The notes under the pieces were generated by a model. It saw only the letters and a list, made by a program, of their open reading frames with translations, ran no database searches and had not been told where the DNA came from. Position numbers and translations under genes: made by a program. A stretch of DNA of 45,463 nucleotides, taken from Aneurinibacillus terranovensis DSM 18919 (lineage in GTDB: Bacteria > Bacillota > Bacilli > Aneurinibacillales > Aneurinibacillaceae). Location of the stretch: NCBI RefSeq assembly GCF_000430625.1, contig NZ_KE387174.1, positions 1 to 45,463 of the forward strand, given 5' to 3'. Below, piece by piece: positions 1-6,784 of this stretch (its first letter is position 1; every line of letters begins with the position of its first letter).

Positions 1-294
1 TAGAAAGGGTGATTAGCGATCTCACCGGTATCAAAAACCCGTCAAAAAGGGAAGAAAAAGAAGAAAAACATAAATCTAAACCAGTCCAAGAAACAGAGCG
101 TCAGCTTTGTTTGTTTAACGTGTCATGAAAAAGAGGAAATTCCTTTAAGTGTTGTAAGGGACTTTGACTTAATGGACGATGGAGATCCAACCACTCCCCC
201 GATGTTTTCATGCGAAAAATGTGGTGGACGAATGTATCCGGAATATTATGAGGGAGTACATGGCATAAAGTACAGACTATCGGATATTCTCTAA
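1..294 (+). pseudogene. Zinc-ribbon protein, reading frame disrupted and cut by window start
   Basis: No known function recognised. The C-terminal half, readable in frame 1 up to the TAA at 292-294, carries two CxxC-type knuckles (VCLTC near 113 and SCEKC near 199) typical of a small zinc ribbon. Frame 1 has a TGA at 10-12 and no ATG, GTG or TTG start before the first knuckle. The preceding segment instead reads well in frame 3 (charged, ISDLTGIKNPSKREEKE-like from position 9) until a TGA at 126-128. A single-base frame change between about 90 and 126 would join the two halves. This may be a real frameshift mutation, a sequencing error, or two separate genes overlapping. The frame 3 ORF is open to the window edge, so the true start may lie outside. 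Confidence 0.45.
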
Positions 295-304
295 ACAAAA
301 AAGG

Positions 305-332
305 ACCGGGCGGTTTTTGCCCGGTTTTTCTT
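305..332 (+). terminator. Intrinsic terminator after zinc-ribbon gene
   Basis: A 7-bp GC-rich stem (ACCGGGC / GCCCGGT) around a GGTTTTT loop is followed by TTTTCTT, eleven bases after the TAA of the zinc-ribbon reading frame. Confidence 0.85.
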
Positions 333-441
333 ATGAGAAAGAGCAGGATTCCGGAATAATTATCGATGCCTTCTATACATATATAAAGGGAACAAATTTG
401 CGGCTCAAACCAAGTTCACTATTTTAACGAGGAGTGAATAT

Positions 442-555
442 ATGCCCGGGAAGATTTATATTCATCACGTTTTTGAAGCGGAGAGGTTTAAAGATTACAA
501 AGGGATGCACAAAGAAAGTAAAAGTTCGCGCCTCTGTATGGTTAGTCATTCGTAA
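442..555 (+). CDS. Putative 37-residue small protein
   Basis: Not recognised. The ATG at 442 follows a good ribosome binding site (GAGGAG, 430-435) at normal spacing and opens a 37-codon frame ending TAA at 553-555, just before the binding site of the next gene. The product is small, basic and His/Lys rich with one Cys, and has no membrane segment. The Shine-Dalgarno sequence and the tight spacing to the downstream lipoprotein gene are the only support. It could be a chance frame in the leader of that gene. Confidence 0.3.
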   Translation: MPGKIYIHHVFEAERFKDYKGMHKESKSSRLCMVSHS

Positions 556-576
556 CAGTGGAGGGTGATGGTCGAA

Positions 577-1137
577 ATGAAAAAAATAAAGGTTTTAATT
601 GCTATATTTATCTTGACCATAGTAGTAGGAACAGGCTGTGCTCACCTTTCTGAAGGTACGTTTCACCCACCTTCCAAGGCTCAAAACCAGGCCCGGCAAG
701 AAACGCAGGGACAGGCTTCTCCCGGCGGACCTTCCGCCGATTCGTCTTTTAGCAAAACGGATCAAGCCTTCCTCTCGGTTATTAAAGATTCCGTTAAAAC
801 CTCCGGGCAAATTATCGGAACATTGGACAAGGGAATCGCGGAAGCCCAGAAAAATGATGAACTGGACGACGCGGTCGATATGATGAATGATACGAAGAAA
901 CAGCTTCTTTATATCTGGAATCAAATGCATAATCATTACCACCCGGACCATCCTGCATTAAATGAAATAAAGGTCCAGTACGAAAACATTCTTATGAAAT
1001 ATATAGAGGGAGTACGTACGGAATTAAACGGAATATCCAGCGGGGATGTCACAAAAATGCGGAATGGATTTCAGATAACAGAAAAGGCAAAAGAGGACTT
1101 GCATACATTTTCATCGACCACACTTGCTAAATTTTAA
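577..1137 (+). CDS. Putative exported lipoprotein, unknown function
   Basis: The N-terminus (MKKIKVLIAIFILTIVVGTGC) has a Lys-rich start, a hydrophobic core and a Cys at residue 21, so it looks like a lipoprotein signal. The lipobox is imperfect because Gly rather than Leu/Val occupies -3. The mature part is hydrophilic and probably helical, with a Pro/Gln/Ser-rich linker followed by a repeat-free domain of about 140 residues. No family recognised. ATG at 577 is preferred over GTG 565 or ATG 568, because GGAGGG at 560-565 is only 2 nt from 568 but about 11 nt from 577. A strong terminator follows the stop. Confidence 0.7.
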   Translation: MKKIKVLIAIFILTIVVGTGCAHLSEGTFHPPSKAQNQARQETQGQASPGGPSADSSFSKTDQAFLSVIKDSVKTSGQIIGTLDKGIAEAQKNDELDDAVDMMNDTKKQLLYIWNQMHNHYHPDHPALNEIKVQYENILMKYIEGVRTELNGISSGDVTKMRNGFQITEKAKEDLHTFSSTTLAKF

Positions 1138-1156
1138 CTTTACTAAAACAAGTGAG

Positions 1157-1199
1157 AAAGCAAATAAAGAGCTCAGAAACTGAGCCCTTTATTTGCTTT
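1157..1199. terminator. Bidirectional terminator between lipoprotein gene and yjcZ-like gene
   Basis: Long, nearly perfect hairpin: a 13-nt arm AAAGCAAATAAAG pairs with CTTTATTTGCTTT, and inside it GCTCAG pairs with CTGAGC. The A and T runs at the two ends let it work on both strands. The two flanking genes converge on it. Confidence 0.85.
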
Positions 1200-1204
1200 A
1201 ATGA

Positions 1205-1327
1205 TTAAACTCCGCCACCAGCATAGCCGCCAAATGCGCCGCAGCTGCATGCAATAACGACAAGTAAGATAAAGAGCACAAGGATTACCCCAACTTCGTT
1301 AGACCAGAAACCGCCATATCCTGCCAT
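1205..1327 (-). CDS. YjcZ-like small sporulation protein, copy 1
   Basis: Forty residues, too short for many gene callers. A Gly/Tyr-rich start (MAGYGGFW) leads to one hydrophobic segment (GVILVLFILLVVIAC) and then a CSCGAFGGYAGGG tail, the layout of the YjcZ/YhdX-type spore proteins that are made late in the mother cell. The start is the second of two adjacent ATGs because AAGGGGG then lies 7 nt away; the first ATG (1330) is the alternative. A sigma-K-like promoter precedes it. It closely resembles the next upstream gene (1490-1627), so the two are probably a tandem duplication. Confidence 0.8.
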   Translation of the reverse strand: MAGYGGFWSNEVGVILVLFILLVVIACSCGAFGGYAGGGV

Positions 1328-1356
1328 CATGATTCCCCCTTTCCATGATTGTAATA

Positions 1357-1385
1357 TAGAGTATGAGCAGTTTTAACATTTGGTA
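1357..1385 (-). promoter_or_regulatory. Sigma-K-like promoter of yjcZ-like copy 1
   Basis: On the minus strand, ACC is followed after 16 nt by CATACTCTA, which fits the sigma-K pattern (AC, 16-nt spacer, CATAnnnTA). It lies about 30 bp upstream of the start codon, as expected for a mother-cell spore-coat gene. Called by pattern only. Confidence 0.5.
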
Positions 1386-1454
1386 TGGGCGCTTCTTCCT
1401 GCGGTCAGAAAATCCACCAAAGCCCACACGAGTGCTTTTCCATAACCCCGACCG

Positions 1455-1486
1455 AAAAAAAGAGCCCGATCCCGGGCGCTTTTTAA
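1455..1486 (-). terminator. Terminator of yjcZ-like copy 2
   Basis: Minus-strand hairpin GCCCG-GGAT-CGGGC, extended by AAAAAG/CTTTTT on either side and followed by a T run. It starts a few bases after the stop codon of the second YjcZ-like gene. Confidence 0.8.
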
Positions 1487-1489
1487 GAA

Positions 1490-1627
1490 TTAAACTGCGC
1501 CGCCAGCATAGCCACCGCCGAATGCGCCGCAGCTGCAAGCGATAACCACCAGTAAGATAAAGAGCACAAGAATTACCCCAATTTCATTCCCAGGTGCAAA
1601 GAAAGTACCAAGTCCGCCATATGCCAA
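1490..1627 (-). CDS. YjcZ-like small sporulation protein, copy 2 (TTG start)
   Basis: A 45-residue paralogue of the gene at 1205-1327. The hydrophobic core and CSCGAFGG motif are nearly identical, and the DNA is also very similar over the last 90 bases. Translation must begin at the TTG at 1625-1627: a near-ideal AAAGGAGGA lies 8 nt upstream, and the preceding in-frame codon is a TGA. The N-terminal part (MAYGGLGTFFAPG) differs from copy 1. Family knowledge says such proteins are small, membrane-inserting or coat-associated spore components. The exact role is unknown. Confidence 0.78.
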   Translation of the reverse strand: MAYGGLGTFFAPGNEIGVILVLFILLVVIACSCGAFGGGYAGGAV

Positions 1628-1770
1628 TCAAATCTCCTCCTTTCGTTTTTACATAAGCAATTTATGCACGTCAGTACATATGTGTATGGGTGAGTACCCT
1701 ATACATGGGTTAAATCCATATATGCCCAGCCATTTATCAACGAAAGGAGAAGACGCACGTTTTTTTATCC

Positions 1771-2030
1771 GTTAAAGAAAGTATATGTTGCTTTACAGTG
1801 TTAAAGCAACATATACTTTCCTCCATGGGTCACCTTAGAAAAACTCGCGGGAGTGTGCCGAACGTTGCTTTTTCGATGTGGAGCGTGTGGCCGGAAGGTC
1901 GATCAGACCGACAATTGTCTCCATCATTGAGGTACCCGGATGTTTTGTCGGTCCGACCTTCCGGTCACTAAGCGGCCGTTTCGCTTCCCTGCAGAAAAAG
2001 GACGAGCGGCAACGCCCGCGAGTTTTTCTC
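1771..2030 (+). repeat. 260-bp structured repeat, copy 1
   Basis: First copy of an element repeated at 39621-39880 (3 differences by eye) and, truncated, at 45374-45463. It has two modules. The first is a perfect 19-bp hairpin with a CAGTGT loop (1777-1820). The second is a 195-bp imperfect palindrome (1836-2030) whose tips are 16-nt inverted repeats (GAGAAAAACTCGCGGG type; one mismatch in this copy). Nested inside are CCGGAAGGTC / GACCTTCCGG (1891-1900, 1955-1964) and GACCGACAA / TTGTCGGTC (1906-1914, 1945-1953) around a conserved loop. No target-site duplication is visible. Open frames across it are by-products of the palindrome. Confidence 0.9.
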
Positions 2031-2088
2031 ACCAGGCGAAGTTTCACACTTGATATGACCATTCGCCTCTATAATAAAATCCATAATA

Positions 2089-2117
2089 AAAGCCTGGCAG
2101 GTAACCGGCCAGGCTTT
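2089..2117 (-). terminator. Terminator of fer
   Basis: Inverted repeat AAAGCCTGGC / GCCAGGCTTT with a short GC-rich loop, about 14 nt after the fer stop on the minus strand and followed by TATTATGG. Confidence 0.7.
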
Positions 2118-2130
2118 GTATCATTTCTTC

Positions 2131-2361
<231 letters not shown>

Positions 2362-2530
2362 TTATGCGAAAAGCTCTGCTACTTCTCATACATCATTTTA
2401 GACATTGTGGGAGTGAATTTCAAGCCATATCCTAAAAAAATGAATGAAAAAAAGACGCTGACTCCTGATGCTGCCACCCGTGTAGTATAATGACACATAG
2501 GAAAGTTCTTTGCTCGGGAGGTGACACATC

Positions 2531-3670
2531 GTGAGTGAGACGTATGCATATGGAATTGTTTTATTGCTGGCCGAACGTTTTGCAGGGAACCGCTCACCAA
2601 GAGCGCTCGTTCATCTTTTAAAAGGCAGAAAAAATCATCAGGTCATTCAGGATGCGGCGCTGTTTGGCGTTTCTCTCCTCTACGGATTTTTTTCTTCCTT
2701 AACCTATGAGGAAATCGAGGGGCTGGTAAAGGAAACGATCGTCAGGGGTTGGACGGCGATTAGAGCGGACAAGCGAAATGGAATAGAAAAAGGCTTACGA
2801 AACGAAACGATAGTTTGTACGGAAACCGGTGAGGAACGTTTACGGAAATGGGAAGAGACATATCATTATGAATCCGGTTTGCGTGTGATTCAATCCGTCC
2901 ATGACAGGCGCAGAGCCGTACGCTTCTGGAAGAGGCTGGAGTTACTCGTGCAGACGCTGTCCTATCTTTCCCAGCGGGATCGGAAGTTCTCTCCTGTTGT
3001 TGAAGAACGAATCATCCAGCAGGATGTAAAATATCTCATCGGTCACCATGAGCCGCTGGAGCTGTCCCGGAACTTAAAACGGGAAATCGCCGAATGGATG
3101 ACACGATTAGAAGATTGGGAGCAGCAAATCCTCCTGTTTCGTTTGAGCGGCAGGAACAAGACAGGCCTTACCTATCCTCAACTGGCCCATCGGCTGGGAA
3201 AATCCGCGGATTTTGTGCGATTTCATCTGCTCAGGCTTGCGGCCGAACGGCTTGCACAGGTGACGAACGGTTTCTCAACAACGGACGAGAGGCAGGCGGA
3301 TTCAAACCCCTGCTTATTTTTTCTGCTCGGGGCCCAGGAGCAAGCCGCCGCCCTTAGCGAAACGTCGCGGAAAACAAAGCAGATGCTGGATGCGGGATTA
3401 TCGCTGGACGAGATTGGGCACCGCCGCCGTTTAAAAAAAGGGACGGTGGAAGACCACGTCGTTGAGATTGCCATTGCGGACCCCGCCTTTGATATTACAC
3501 GCTTTGTCACAAGAGAAAAAATTGCCTATATTCACCGTATTATGAGGGAGCGTAACACACGAAAACTGGGTGAAATCAAAAAAATTACAGGTGAATTCTG
3601 TACGTTCCTTGAGATCAGGCTGGCGTGTACCTGCAGGGAGGCCGCTGTGGAAGGGGTGGATGCAAAATGA
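2531..3670 (+). CDS. ypbB: YpbB, helix-turn-helix (RecQ C-terminal type) protein
   Basis: 379 residues starting at GTG with GGGAGGTGA 7 nt upstream. The N-terminal region is unassigned. The C-terminal part (about 280-370: DAGLSLDEIG, KKGTVEDHV, TREKIAYIHRI, CTCREAA) matches the helix-turn-helix domain that in many RecQ helicases forms the C-terminal extension. The last codons overlap recQ (ATGA), so the two are translationally coupled. B. subtilis has the same pair. A likely role is as a RecQ accessory or DNA-binding subunit (inference from domain and coupling). Confidence 0.85.
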   Translation: MSETYAYGIVLLLAERFAGNRSPRALVHLLKGRKNHQVIQDAALFGVSLLYGFFSSLTYEEIEGLVKETIVRGWTAIRADKRNGIEKGLRNETIVCTETGEERLRKWEETYHYESGLRVIQSVHDRRRAVRFWKRLELLVQTLSYLSQRDRKFSPVVEERIIQQDVKYLIGHHEPLELSRNLKREIAEWMTRLEDWEQQILLFRLSGRNKTGLTYPQLAHRLGKSADFVRFHLLRLAAERLAQVTNGFSTTDERQADSNPCLFFLLGAQEQAAALSETSRKTKQMLDAGLSLDEIGHRRRLKKGTVEDHVVEIAIADPAFDITRFVTREKIAYIHRIMRERNTRKLGEIKKITGEFCTFLEIRLACTCREAAVEGVDAK

Positions 3671-5214
3671 TGAAGGAAACGGTAAAAAAGGCGCTGGAGC
3701 ACTATTTTTCTTATCGTGAATTCCGGCCGGGACAGCGGGAAATTATCGAATATGCTCTGCGCGGGGAATCAGTGCTTGGCATTCTGGCAACCGGCGGAGG
3801 GAAATCACTGTGCTACCAGCTGCCGGCCCTCCTGTTTCCTTACATGACGGTTGTTGTTTCTCCGCTTATTTCGTTGATGGCCGACCAGGTACGCCAATTG
3901 CGCAGCAAAGGAATCGGAGGAATCGAGTACATAAACAGCGCGTTAGCGCCTGAGGAATATAAATGGAAGATGAAAAAACTAAGGGATAGAAAGATAAAAA
4001 TTCTGTACGTTTCTCCCGAGAAGCTGCAGCAGGATTCATTTATGCAGCAGCTCGCGGGTATTCCCGTGTCCCTTTTTGTTGTCGATGAAGCGCACTGCAT
4101 TTCCCAGTGGGGGCATGATTTCCGCACCGATTACCAGCGGTTGAAGGACTGTATCCACCGTTTGGGAGACCCACCGGTGATGGCATTGACAGCGACGGCT
4201 ACTTCTGATGTGCAAAAAGACATTTGCTTACAGCTTGGCGTTCCGGCGGCTCATACCGTCAAGCATTCATTGAACCGGAGCAATATTTGTTATGACGTAC
4301 AGTTCGTGGGCGACAAAAAAGAAAAGGATGAAGTGCTGTTGTATAAGCTTGGCTCACTTCAGGGACCCGGTCTCGTCTACTTCCGTTCCCGCAATGGTGC
4401 GGAACGGGCGTGTGCGCTTGCCGAACAAGCCGGTATTTCGTGCGCGTACTATCACGGAGGAATGCCGGCAAGCGACCGACTTCTTGTCCAGCAGCAATTT
4501 TTAAACGGAGAGATTACTCTCGTATTTGCGACGAACGCATTTGGAATGGGAATTGACAAATCAGACATTCGCTTTGTCATCCATTATCACCTTCCTACGG
4601 ATATGGAGTCGTATTTACAGGAAGTCGGTCGTGTCGGACGGGACGGTGCGCCGGGGTATACCTGTTTACTTTATATGCCGGAAGATATGGCGCTCCCCCG
4701 TCAGTTAATCGCCGAGGAATATCCCGACATCACGCAAACGCGGGATTTTGTTCACTATATCGCCGGTCATCAGGGGAATATCAGCACCGTCCAATCGATA
4801 GCGGCGCTTGAGGAGTGGGGGCTAAACGAACTGCATCTTGGCATTCTCCTCTACCATATGGAAAAGGGCGGCTGGATTCGCAGCCTGGAACGGACGAAAG
4901 ATGGATGGACATTTGGAGTGGCGGACCGGATATCCGGTAATTACCAGAATTTATTTGATATAATGATGAAGCGGCGGGAATTGCGTTATGGTAGATTAAA
5001 AGAAATGGAACGGTGGATTGAAAGCCGTACCTGCCGACGCCGGCAAATAGGGGATTATTTTTCCCAATCACACAGTGGTTCCCTCGCGAGTTGTTGTGAC
5101 CGCTGTGGGATTGACTACTCTTTATATGAAGTTCAACCGGCTTCGGCCATTCCGCATACGGATCAGGCGGTGTGGGACTGGGAGCGCGAGCTGGATCGCT
5201 TACTGCCTTTATGA
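3667..5214 (+). CDS. recQ: ATP-dependent DNA helicase RecQ, short form
   Basis: 515 residues. Superfamily 2 3'-5' helicase motifs in order: Walker A GGGKSLCYQLP (about 43), DEAH in VVDEAHCISQWGHDFR (about 139), SAT-like ALTATAT, then FATNAFGMGIDK and QEVGRVGRDG. A zinc-binding Cys cluster (CC-DRC, about 475) follows. There is no HRDC domain and little winged-helix extension, so it is shorter than E. coli RecQ (about 609) and similar to the short Bacillus form. The RecQ-type C-terminal helix-turn-helix is encoded separately by the overlapping ypbB. Start is the ATG in the ATGA overlap. Confidence 0.95.
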   Translation: MMKETVKKALEHYFSYREFRPGQREIIEYALRGESVLGILATGGGKSLCYQLPALLFPYMTVVVSPLISLMADQVRQLRSKGIGGIEYINSALAPEEYKWKMKKLRDRKIKILYVSPEKLQQDSFMQQLAGIPVSLFVVDEAHCISQWGHDFRTDYQRLKDCIHRLGDPPVMALTATATSDVQKDICLQLGVPAAHTVKHSLNRSNICYDVQFVGDKKEKDEVLLYKLGSLQGPGLVYFRSRNGAERACALAEQAGISCAYYHGGMPASDRLLVQQQFLNGEITLVFATNAFGMGIDKSDIRFVIHYHLPTDMESYLQEVGRVGRDGAPGYTCLLYMPEDMALPRQLIAEEYPDITQTRDFVHYIAGHQGNISTVQSIAALEEWGLNELHLGILLYHMEKGGWIRSLERTKDGWTFGVADRISGNYQNLFDIMMKRRELRYGRLKEMERWIESRTCRRRQIGDYFSQSHSGSLASCCDRCGIDYSLYEVQPASAIPHTDQAVWDWERELDRLLPL

Positions 5215-5277
5215 TGGATACAATGCAAAACACTTTATTATGCGAGACGTTTGAACCGAAACCCGGGAGGAAGGCGT

Positions 5278-5865
5278 ATGGGTTTACAGAAAAAAGAAAT
5301 AGACAGTCGTACGCTGATTATCAATGTTTATATTTCTCAAACGATTCTTTTGTTTGTTGGACTGCTTGTCTTCTATTTGTTCTGCAGGCAGCGAATGACC
5401 CTGGAATACCTGTTCGGTTGGCTTCATCCGCAGGAAATTATTATATATGGTACAGCTTCCGCAGCGCTTGTTGTACTGGTTGAGGTAATCATGGCGGTTG
5501 CGCTGCCCTATGAATGGTTTGATGATGGCGGGTTGAACCAGTTGCTGTTTCGCAACATGCCTTACTGGCACATAGCCGTCCTGTCCGTGTTTGTCGGGAT
5601 ATCGGAGGAAATCCTCTTTCGCGGTGTTATTCAATCGCTGCTTGGCATCTGGATATCCAGCGCTATTTTTGCGCTGATTCATGTGCGGTATTTAAAGAAA
5701 TGGGTCATGCTGGTGTCCGTCATCCTGATCAGCCTTCTTTTTGGCTGGTTGTTTATACGTACAGGAACGCTTTGGACAGTGATTCTCGCCCATTCGCTCG
5801 TTGACTTTGTCCTCGGTTGTTTTACGCGCCGTGGTTGGTTTGTTCCAAAGAAGGAAGGAATTTAA
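5278..5865 (+). CDS. ypbD: CPBP-family intramembrane protease-like protein (YpbD type)
   Basis: 195 residues with about five hydrophobic segments. CPBP/Abi motifs are present: EEILFRG (EExxxR), a following FALIH, and H-x3-D in AHSLVDF, the proposed metal-binding residues of this membrane glutamic/metallo-protease family (CAAX-prenyl protease and bacteriocin-processing relatives). Substrate unknown. Start at ATG 5278 with GGGAGGAAG upstream. It lies between recQ and the LysM gene exactly as ypbD does in B. subtilis. Confidence 0.88.
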   Translation: MGLQKKEIDSRTLIINVYISQTILLFVGLLVFYLFCRQRMTLEYLFGWLHPQEIIIYGTASAALVVLVEVIMAVALPYEWFDDGGLNQLLFRNMPYWHIAVLSVFVGISEEILFRGVIQSLLGIWISSAIFALIHVRYLKKWVMLVSVILISLLFGWLFIRTGTLWTVILAHSLVDFVLGCFTRRGWFVPKKEGI

Positions 5866-5956
5866 TGCCGGAAGTCGAATTAACTCCAGAAAGTCGAATC
5901 GAACTACGGAACTCAGGTGAGAAGGTAGAATATATGAAAATAGTGAGGCGTGAGCA

Positions 5957-6700
5957 ATGAGTAAAAACCAAGTCGATATTCGTGACCAAGCCGAAGTGTT
6001 TCGTGAAAAAGTAAAGCGCGATCCTGATGAGGTGAACGATTCGTCTTCGGTGGATTCCATGACACCGGCAAGCTCCTTGCCGCCCCGAAGCCAGGTTCAC
6101 GCGAAAGCGCCACCGATGAAGAGGGCCCCCTTCTATATCGGTGGGGCTGTTGTGCTGGCCCTCGCCATTGGGGGAGGAGGATGGTGGTATCTACAGGGGC
6201 AGAAAAGTACACCAACGGCAGCATCGGCCGCAGCCGGAAATATACAGCCTGTAAAGGGGGTACAGGAACGTCCTCCTGCGGAAACCGATGAAGCCGCGAA
6301 ACCGACCGTGATCGTTCCTCCTGCACCAAAGGATTCGAAAGAGGCAAAGGTGGGTTCGCCAGCACCGACTGCCGAAGTATCGGCAGTCGGTGCTGTCTCT
6401 AAGAAGGCTCAACCTTCCGCCACGGGGTCTGCAAAAGCACCCGCTGCGAAACCGGACAAGCCGGAATCTTCCGCTGTGCTAACAACGAAGCGTGCAGAAG
6501 CAGAAAGCCCAGAACCGCGGAAGAAAAAAAACCGCGTGGTTTATCATCGAATTCAGCAGGGTGAGACGTTGTATAAAATTTCTAAGCGGTATTATCAAAC
6601 AGGCAGATATCAATACTACCTTGCCAATTATAATGGGATTAAAGATACCACGAATGTAATAGTCGGAACCGTCATTGCTATTCCCATGCCACCCCGTTAA
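5957..6700 (+). CDS. ypbE: Membrane-anchored LysM-domain protein (YpbE type)
   Basis: 247 residues. A charged cytoplasmic N-terminus of about 55 residues is followed by one transmembrane helix (IGGAVVLALAIGGGGWWYL), a long Ala/Pro/Lys-rich linker (about 80-185) and a C-terminal LysM domain (VVYHRIQQGETLYKISKRYY to about 244). LysM binds peptidoglycan N-acetylglucosamine, so the protein probably bridges membrane and cell wall. The linker DNA contains a perfect 15-bp inverted repeat (6361-6394). An 8-codon frame (MKIVRREQ) overlaps the start codon and may couple initiation. Confidence 0.85.
   Translation: MSKNQVDIRDQAEVFREKVKRDPDEVNDSSSVDSMTPASSLPPRSQVHAKAPPMKRAPFYIGGAVVLALAIGGGGWWYLQGQKSTPTAASAAAGNIQPVKGVQERPPAETDEAAKPTVIVPPAPKDSKEAKVGSPAPTAEVSAVGAVSKKAQPSATGSAKAPAAKPDKPESSAVLTTKRAEAESPEPRKKKNRVVYHRIQQGETLYKISKRYYQTGRYQYYLANYNGIKDTTNVIVGTVIAIPMPPR
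6361..6394 (+). repeat. Perfect 15-bp inverted repeat inside ypbE
   Basis: AGCACCGACTGCCGA, loop AGTA, then the exact reverse complement. It lies in frame within the low-complexity linker and encodes APTAEVSAVGA-like residues. There is no T run after it, so it is not an intrinsic terminator. Confidence 0.85.
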
Positions 6701-6717
6701 CAACCGGGTGGTTTTTT
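6689..6717 (+). terminator. Terminator of ypbE
   Basis: CCACCC/GGGTGG stem spanning the ypbE stop codon, followed by TTTTTT. Confidence 0.8.
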
Positions 6718-6784
6718 GGTTCATACTAAAAGATAGAGTGATGCAGGCTCTGAGAAACCAGGCCGATAACATGGAGGAATGAAT

